From: Planotetraspora phitsanulokensis
Lineage (GTDB): Bacteria; Actinomycetota; Actinomycetes; Streptosporangiales; Streptosporangiaceae
Direction: 5' to 3'
DNA: 64,000 nucleotides
Assembly: GCF_016863295.1 (NCBI RefSeq)
Contig: NZ_BOOP01000001.1
Location: forward strand, 186,001-250,000
The stretch's first letter is position 1, and the number at the start of each line of letters is the position of its first letter. Both the position numbers and the translations under genes were made by a program. Positions 59,056 to 64,000 of the stretch are shown here, in pieces. Below the pieces are notes generated by a model that was given only the letters and a program-made list of their open reading frames with translations, was not told where the DNA came from and did not search any database.

Positions 59056-61065
59056 TCACATGTGCCCGTGGCTCCCGCGCATCGCCATCACCGCGTGCGG
59101 ATAGACCACGAGCGGGCGCATCATGCCCTCGTCCTGGTGCTCCAGCAGGTGGCAGTGGTACGCGAAGCGCCCGGTGGCCCCCTCGAACCGGCCGGCGATG
59201 GTGACGACCTCGTTCACGCCCACCTGAATGACGTCCTTGAGCCCCTTCTCGCCTTCCTCGAGCACCCCGGCCTGCTTGTACGCGATGGGCTTGGTCGTGC
59301 CTCCCAGCGTCGCGTCGAATCCACTGATGTCGTAAATATCCCGAGAAAGGGCTTGGAAGCGCATCAGGTGGATGTGCATCGGGTGCGGGAAGTCGGTGGC
59401 GTTGATGAACGTCCAGAGCTCCCAGGCGCCCTCCATCGCGAAATAGTTGACGACGTCGTCCGGCCCGTTGGCGATGCGCCGGTAGGTGAGGACGTTGCCG
59501 TCGGCGGTCTTGAGCTGGACGATCCCGTCGGTCCCGAGATCGACGGAGTCGGGGCGCACCTTCTCCATCTCCCACATCTCGGAGTGCTTGCCCCCGCCGA
59601 CCTTGGTGAGCACGACCCGGTGCGTCCGGTTCACCGGGAGGCTGTCGTGGGTGGTCCGCACGAAGGCGGGGGAGACGACACGCGGCAGGGTGAACGTGTC
59701 GCCGCCGCGTGCCCCCTCCTGCTCGCGGTGGCGCCCGGCGGCCGGCCGTCCGACGCGGAACTGCATGACCTGCGGGTACGGGATGCCCGCCGCGGGTTCG
59801 CCGGGCGTCGTTCCGGCGAGGGTGTTGACCAGGCGGAGGCGCTTGCCCTGGTGCGCGCTGAAGTCGATCAGCAGGTCGGCGCGCTCGCCCGAGGCGAGTG
59901 ACAGGAACGGCTCGATCGGCACGGGAGCGTGCAACAGCCCGCCGTCGGTGCCGATCTGCTTGACCGCGCCGGTGACGGGTTTGCCGGTCGTCTCGTCTAT
60001 CAGCGCGAGCCGGAACGTCCTCGAGTTGGACGCGTTGAGCACGCGGAAGCGGTACCAGCGGGGCTCGACGTCCAGGTAGGGCCAGATCACCCCGTTCACC
60101 AGCGTGAACGGCCCCTCGAACGGCCGCGTGATCGGCTGGATCTCGTTCCTGAACGTCACCTTGTGCAGGAGCCGGCCGGTGAGCAGGCCGTCGGAGTCGG
60201 TCTCGAAGTTCCGGTCGCACAGGACGAGGGGCAGCTCGTGGTCGCCCTTCGGCAGGTTGAGCGCGTCCTCCTCCTCGTCCCTGATCCAGTACATGCCGAA
60301 CAGGCCGGCGAACAGGGTCCAGGTGGAGGTGTGCATCGCGTGGTCGTGGTACCACAGGGCCGCGGAGGGCTGCTTGTTCAGGTACTCCGAGTACTGCACC
60401 TCGCCCGCCAGGTGCCCGTTCTCCGACCAGCCGTCCTGGCCGCCCCCGGTGATCGCGCCGTGGAGGTGGACGACCAGCCAGGGCGGGATCCCCGCGACGT
60501 CGTCCCGGGGCACGGCGCCGCCGGCCCCGGGCAGCGTGTTCGGCAGCGTGGGCTTGCCGACCTCGGCGTACACCTGCACCGCCGTCACCGGGACGGTCTC
60601 GTTCTCGATCCGGTTGGCCCAGGCGACCCGCAGCCGCTGCTCGCGGCGCACCTCGATCGTCGGGCCGGGGAAGCTGCCCTCATAGGTCCACAGCCGGGTC
60701 GGCGGGAGCTGCGAGTGCAGGCGCCTGGCCACGGCGCGCATCTCGATCATCAGCTCCTCGCCCGCCGGCCTGATCAGGGCAGGGACGTAGAGGGGGTCGG
60801 CGAACGGCGTCAGCGTCGCCGTCACCGGCCGGTCCGCTCCCGCGAGGCTCGGGGCCTGCCCGCCTCCCGCGCCCGGCCTGGCCTCGCCCGCCACGGGCTC
60901 CGCGGTCGTCTCGGGAGCTCCCGAAGGCTCCGGCGACCCGGAGGGGACCGGCGTCCCGGGGACTCCGACGGCCTGCCCGGCGTTCGCGGCCGACGCGGGT
61001 GCCGTGACGCCCGCCACGGCGACGGCCGTCGCGAGCCCGAAGAACTTCCGCCTGCTGGTGTCCAA
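59056..61065 (-). CDS. Tat-exported multicopper oxidase (CotA/phenoxazinone-synthase-like)
   Basis: A 669-residue secreted blue-copper oxidase. The signal has the twin-arginine motif TSRRKFFG followed by ATAVAVAGVTAPASA. A Pro/Ser/Glu-rich linker follows. The copper motifs are HLHG near 200, WYHDHAMH near 239, HPMHIHL near 562 and YHCHLLEHQDEGMM near 637, the last giving the type 1 ligands with an axial Met. The C-terminus is Met/His-rich (MAMRGSHGHM). The TTG at 61065 gives the shortest start directly before the Tat motif. It oxidises phenolics or metals; the substrate is not predictable. Confidence 0.88.
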   Translation of the reverse strand: MDTSRRKFFGLATAVAVAGVTAPASAANAGQAVGVPGTPVPSGSPEPSGAPETTAEPVAGEARPGAGGGQAPSLAGADRPVTATLTPFADPLYVPALIRPAGEELMIEMRAVARRLHSQLPPTRLWTYEGSFPGPTIEVRREQRLRVAWANRIENETVPVTAVQVYAEVGKPTLPNTLPGAGGAVPRDDVAGIPPWLVVHLHGAITGGGQDGWSENGHLAGEVQYSEYLNKQPSAALWYHDHAMHTSTWTLFAGLFGMYWIRDEEEDALNLPKGDHELPLVLCDRNFETDSDGLLTGRLLHKVTFRNEIQPITRPFEGPFTLVNGVIWPYLDVEPRWYRFRVLNASNSRTFRLALIDETTGKPVTGAVKQIGTDGGLLHAPVPIEPFLSLASGERADLLIDFSAHQGKRLRLVNTLAGTTPGEPAAGIPYPQVMQFRVGRPAAGRHREQEGARGGDTFTLPRVVSPAFVRTTHDSLPVNRTHRVVLTKVGGGKHSEMWEMEKVRPDSVDLGTDGIVQLKTADGNVLTYRRIANGPDDVVNYFAMEGAWELWTFINATDFPHPMHIHLMRFQALSRDIYDISGFDATLGGTTKPIAYKQAGVLEEGEKGLKDVIQVGVNEVVTIAGRFEGATGRFAYHCHLLEHQDEGMMRPLVVYPHAVMAMRGSHGHM

Positions 61066-61321
61066 TTGATTCCGCCCCTTGTCGAGATCGATTCGCCCCC
61101 CAGCGACCCGACGGCAAATCCCGGAGCGTAGCGGCGGAGACATCGAAGATCATCGTGAAACGCCAGGGCGGAGCGGAACTTGGCCGCACCTTGGCCCGGC
61201 CGGGGGTTCGGGACGACGGAACCCGGCCGGTCCGATGTGATTCGTGGGTGGACGCCGGTCTTGCGGTGAACAGAGGCGTCAGGGCGCATCTGGTCCGGTT
61301 CGCTCCGCATGCGACGAACGA

Positions 61322-61368
61322 ACGACGACGGCGCCGGTGGCCGTGGAGGCCTCCGGCGCCGTCGTCGT
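61322..61368 (-). terminator. Strong hairpin after the DUF3043 gene
   Basis: ACGACGACGGCGCCGG and its exact complement form a 16 bp stem with a 15 nt loop, about 60 bp after the DUF3043 stop on the minus strand. It is the only recognisable structure in the 362 bp gap before the oxidase start. Confidence 0.75.
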
Positions 61369-61427
61369 GATCGAGCAGGCCGTGGCAGGTGAGCCGCGGC
61401 GGAAAGTGCGTGCTCCGCCGTACGGAA

Positions 61428-62042
61428 TCAGACCTTGGGGGGAACGGGAGCGCCCCCGGGACGGACGGTGGGCTTCGGGTAGCGCAGCGGGCGCATCTGC
61501 AGCGCGCGCATCGCGGCATAGAAGCCGATGCCCTTGAGGTTCTCGCCGGGGAACTTCTCGGCAGCCGCCTTCTTGACCCGCAGCGCCATGAAGTACGACA
61601 GCGGCAGCAGAAGCACCATCACGGGCACCGAGTAGTTGTAGATGTAGAAGAAGAACGCCCTGATCTCCGTGGGGAACGGGATCACCGTGAGGATCAGCAG
61701 GGCGAGGATCGCCGGCAGGGCGTACGCCCAGGGGACCCGTCGCGAGTCGACCCAGTCCCGGGCGAACTTCCGCACCGGACCGCGGTCACGGGGCTGGAGG
61801 TACCGCTCCTCGCCGCGCAGTCGGCCCTCGCGCTCGCGCAGGCGTGCCGTCTTGTCGCGGTCGCGCTGGAGGCGGTAGGCCTCCTTGCGGTTGGAGGGAG
61901 CCGTCATGGGCATGCGGCGGCGCCCCTGTGACTCGCTCCGCTTGGGGGTGGGACGCCCCTTGCCCGGAGTCGCGTGGGGTTTAGGATCAGCTACAGGGAC
62001 GGGGGAGTCGTCCGTAGGCATCTGGATACGGCGTCGGAACAC
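61428..62042 (-). CDS. DUF3043 membrane protein
   Basis: A 204-residue protein of the actinobacterial DUF3043 family. Residues 1-95 are highly basic and probably cytoplasmic (KGRPTPKRSESQGRRR, NRKEAYRLQRDRDKTARLREREGR). Two membrane helices lie at about 105-122 (AYALPAILALLILTVIPF) and 130-155 (VPVMVLLLPLSYFMALRV). A C-terminal FPGENLKGIGFYAAMRALQMRPLRYPKP follows. It starts with GTG at 62042 and is divergent from pspA. Function unknown; the location beside pspA suggests an envelope role. Confidence 0.88.
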   Translation of the reverse strand: MFRRRIQMPTDDSPVPVADPKPHATPGKGRPTPKRSESQGRRRMPMTAPSNRKEAYRLQRDRDKTARLREREGRLRGEERYLQPRDRGPVRKFARDWVDSRRVPWAYALPAILALLILTVIPFPTEIRAFFFYIYNYSVPVMVLLLPLSYFMALRVKKAAAEKFPGENLKGIGFYAAMRALQMRPLRYPKPTVRPGGAPVPPKV

Positions 62043-62187
62043 GCCGCCCAGCCTACCGGGAGTGCAACTTAGTGACGCCCTCGCGCGTTATGCGTAGGGT
62101 GAACCCAGGCGGTTGAACCGCTTATCGGATGGCTGGAACGGCTGGGGTCACCCACGCACAACCTTGAGAAGGGGACGGCCGACGCGC

Positions 62188-62985
62188 ATGAGCGTGATGA
62201 AGAGACTTTCCATGATCTTCAAGTCCAAGGCCAACAAGGCTTTGGACAAGATGGAAGATCCTCGGGAAACCCTTGACTATTCCTACCAGCGGCAGCTGGA
62301 GTTGCTCCAGAAGGTGCGCCGGGGCGTGGCGGACGTGGCCACCAGCCGCAAGCGGGTGGAGCTGCAGATCAACCAGCTTGAGGGTCAGGCCTCCAAGCTG
62401 GAGAACCAGGGCCGGCAGGCCCTGTCGGCCGGTCGCGAGGACCTGGCGCGCGAGGCGCTCAGCCGCCGCAACGGCGTGAACACGCAGATCGCCGATCTTC
62501 GCATCCAGTACGGCAACCTCCAGGGCGAGGAGGAGAAGCTCACCCTCGCCAGCCAGCGGCTGCAGACCAAGGTGGACTCCTTCCGCACGAAGAAGGAGAC
62601 CATCAAGGCCACCTACACGGCCGCCGAGGCGCAGACGCGGATCAACGAGGCGTTCTCCGGCATCTCCGAGGAGATGGGCGACGTCGGCCTGGCGATCCAG
62701 CGCGCCGAGGACAAGACGGCCCAGATGCAGGCGCGCGCGGGCGCGATCGATGAGCTGCTCGCCAGCGGCGCCCTCGACGACTTCACCGGCCAGCGCGACG
62801 ACATCCAGGCCGAGCTCGACCGTATGGGCGGCGGCTCGGACGTGGAGCTCGAGATCGCCAAGATGAAGGCCGAGCTGGGCCAGGGCCCGGCGCCGAAGAG
62901 CGCCATCGAGGCGGGCCAGCCCGGCCAGACCGGGCAGCCGGCGCAGCAGCCCACCCAGCAGTACCGCCAGGGGGAGGGACTGTGA
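62188..62985 (+). CDS. pspA: Phage-shock protein A family (PspA/IM30)
   Basis: A 265-residue coiled-coil membrane-stress protein. MKRLSMIFKSKANKALDKMEDPRETLDYSYQRQLELL is the amphipathic start and first helices of the PspA/Vipp1/ESCRT-III fold. Long coiled coil runs to about residue 210, and a disordered Gln/Pro-rich tail (GQTGQPAQQPTQQYRQGEGL) ends it. The ATG at 62188 is chosen; the in-frame upstream part from 62113 has no conservation. It overlaps pspAA by 4 bp (GTGA). Confidence 0.93.
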   Translation: MSVMKRLSMIFKSKANKALDKMEDPRETLDYSYQRQLELLQKVRRGVADVATSRKRVELQINQLEGQASKLENQGRQALSAGREDLAREALSRRNGVNTQIADLRIQYGNLQGEEEKLTLASQRLQTKVDSFRTKKETIKATYTAAEAQTRINEAFSGISEEMGDVGLAIQRAEDKTAQMQARAGAIDELLASGALDDFTGQRDDIQAELDRMGGGSDVELEIAKMKAELGQGPAPKSAIEAGQPGQTGQPAQQPTQQYRQGEGL

Positions 62986-63260
62986 TCGTTCGCATCATGG
63001 GTGAGGGGCAGGTCGAGATCGGCGCGGCCGACATCGACGTCCTGAACACCCTGGACGTGGAGCTCGAGGCGGCCATCGAGTCCGATGACGAGGACGTCTT
63101 CCGCACCAAGCTGCACGCGCTGCTGGAGAAGGTCCGCCAGGTGGGCAAGGCCCTTCCCGACGACTCGCTCGAGCCGTCGGAGCTGATCCTTCCTCCCGCC
63201 GACGCTTCGATCGAGGAGGTGCGGGAGATGCTCGGGGACACCGGGCTCATCCCTGGCTGA
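62982..63260 (+). CDS. pspAA: PspA-associated protein PspAA
   Basis: A 92-residue acidic protein. MIVRIMGEGQVEI starts the family, then DIDVLNTLDVELEAAIESDDEDVFRTKLHALLEKVRQVG and LEPSELILPPADASIEEVREML. PspAA proteins partner PspA in actinobacteria and archaea. It starts with GTG inside the last codons of pspA and stops at the start codon of htpX, so three genes are translationally linked. Confidence 0.92.
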   Translation: MIVRIMGEGQVEIGAADIDVLNTLDVELEAAIESDDEDVFRTKLHALLEKVRQVGKALPDDSLEPSELILPPADASIEEVREMLGDTGLIPG

Positions 63261-64000
63261 TGGCTCGCACCAGATTCGCGCCCGATCGCGGTCTGTCCGT
63301 GCGGATGACCGTGACGATGTTCCTGCTCGGCCTGCTCTACGTGATCTTCATGGCCGTCTTGATCTCGCTGGGTGTGCAGGCCGTCGCGGTCCTGGTGATC
63401 GCCGCGGGCCTCCTGCTCGTGCAGTACTTCTTCTCGGACAAGATCGCGTTGTTCGCGATGCACGGACGGGAGGTCTCCCCGCAGGAGGCGCCCGAGCTCC
63501 ACGGCATCATCGACCGGCTCACGGCGATGGCCGACATGCCGAAGCCCCGGGTGGCGATCGCCGACTCGGACATGCCCAACGCCTTCGCCACCGGGCGGAA
63601 CCAGAAGAACGCGGTCGTCTGCGTGACCACGGGGATCCTGCGCCGGCTGGACGCCAACGAGCTCGAGGGCGTCCTCGCCCACGAGATGTCCCACGTCGCC
63701 CACCGGGACGTCGCGGTGATGACGATCGCCTCGTTCCTCGGGATCGTCGCCGGGCTCATGACGCGGTTCGCGCTCCTCACCGGCCTCGGGGGTCGCCGGG
63801 ACAGCAACAACGGGCCGCCCATCGGCCTGATCATCCTGCTCGTTTCCGGGCTCGTCTACGCCGTGAGCTTCCTGCTGACGCGGGCCCTGTCCCGGTACCG
63901 CGAGCTCGCCGCCGACCGGGCGGGGGCCTACCTCACGCAGCGGCCGTCGGCACTCGCGAGCGCCCTGGTGAAGGTCAGCGGGGAGATCGCCCGCATCCCC
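63260..64000 (+). CDS. htpX: HtpX-like M48 membrane metalloprotease (partial, runs off the window)
   Basis: The first 247 codons of an M48B zinc protease. Two membrane helices lie near 15-35 and 40-60. The metal site HEMSH starts at residue 141, and a further Glu in YRELAADRAGAYL near 215 is the third zinc ligand. Two more hydrophobic segments lie between. It degrades misfolded membrane proteins. The start overlaps the pspAA stop (TGATG). Its link to PspA suggests one envelope-stress operon. No stop is reached at 64000. Confidence 0.93.
   Translation, partial: MARTRFAPDRGLSVRMTVTMFLLGLLYVIFMAVLISLGVQAVAVLVIAAGLLLVQYFFSDKIALFAMHGREVSPQEAPELHGIIDRLTAMADMPKPRVAIADSDMPNAFATGRNQKNAVVCVTTGILRRLDANELEGVLAHEMSHVAHRDVAVMTIASFLGIVAGLMTRFALLTGLGGRRDSNNGPPIGLIILLVSGLVYAVSFLLTRALSRYRELAADRAGAYLTQRPSALASALVKVSGEIARIP

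Noticed and set aside
58028-60355. A single 775-codon frame joining the oxidase region to the aldo/keto reductase
   Set aside because: The upstream two thirds is an out-of-frame reading of the oxidase gene; the reductase starts at the ATG 59029.
1-64000. tRNA, rRNA genes and CRISPR arrays
   Set aside because: I found no T-loop plus acceptor pattern, rRNA-like sequence or evenly spaced direct repeats by eye; a dedicated scan could still find a tRNA that I missed.

Overview
The window is about 72% G+C, with GTG and TTG starts, an F420-dependent reductase, the actinobacterial glnA2-glnE-glnA1 nitrogen genes and PspA-PspAA-HtpX. It reads as the chromosome of a filamentous actinomycete, most likely of the Streptosporangiaceae. 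The order of core genes (panB, nadE, glnA2, glnE ... glnA1, RDD, DUF4191, lipA, lipB, TIGR01777, sucB, lpdA, pepA) matches what I recall for Streptomyces and relatives. This placement is inference, not a database result. I saw no rRNA, tRNA or CRISPR array.

Region 1 (1-24 kb) is mostly core: a lipase tail, an F420:NADP oxidoreductase, a secreted phytase-like protein, two PLP enzymes, panB, three MFS pumps (two paired with their own repressor genes and visible operators), nadE, glnA2, a hotdog-fold protein preceded by a decayed IS200/IS605 remnant, a class I amidotransferase, glnE and a large unidentified membrane protein.

Region 2 (24-42.4 kb) is accessory and interrupts the core order between glnE and glnA1. 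It holds alpha/beta hydrolases, SnoaL-like proteins, small regulators, a PadR-DUF1048-ABC drug exporter operon and a second threonine-dehydratase-like enzyme. It also holds a non-autonomous transposon-like unit with 75-77 bp inverted repeats abutting an intact IS5-family element, with the same TTA trinucleotide at all three junctions. Two tandem orphan histidine kinases and an ECF sigma factor with a membrane partner follow. Three integrase C-terminal remnants (29.25, 30.86 and 42.0 kb) lie in this region, two sharing a 47 bp identical hairpin segment. It looks like a repeatedly invaded integration hot spot.

Region 3 (42.4-64 kb) is core again: glnA1 behind a textbook four-element GlnR site, the lipoate genes (lipB, lipA) near the lipoylated SucB and Lpd, pepA, two cobalamin lower-ligand genes (one a fusion), an aldo/keto reductase, a Tat-exported multicopper oxidase, DUF3043, and the overlapping envelope-stress set pspA-pspAA-htpX, which runs off the right edge.

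Nitrogen is the strongest theme. GlnE is the adenylyltransferase for GlnA1, which keeps its target tyrosine (Y402). The paralogue GlnA2 has tryptophan there and alanine in place of an ammonium-site serine, so it probably escapes GlnE and uses another amine. Both glnA genes have GlnR-like sites upstream.
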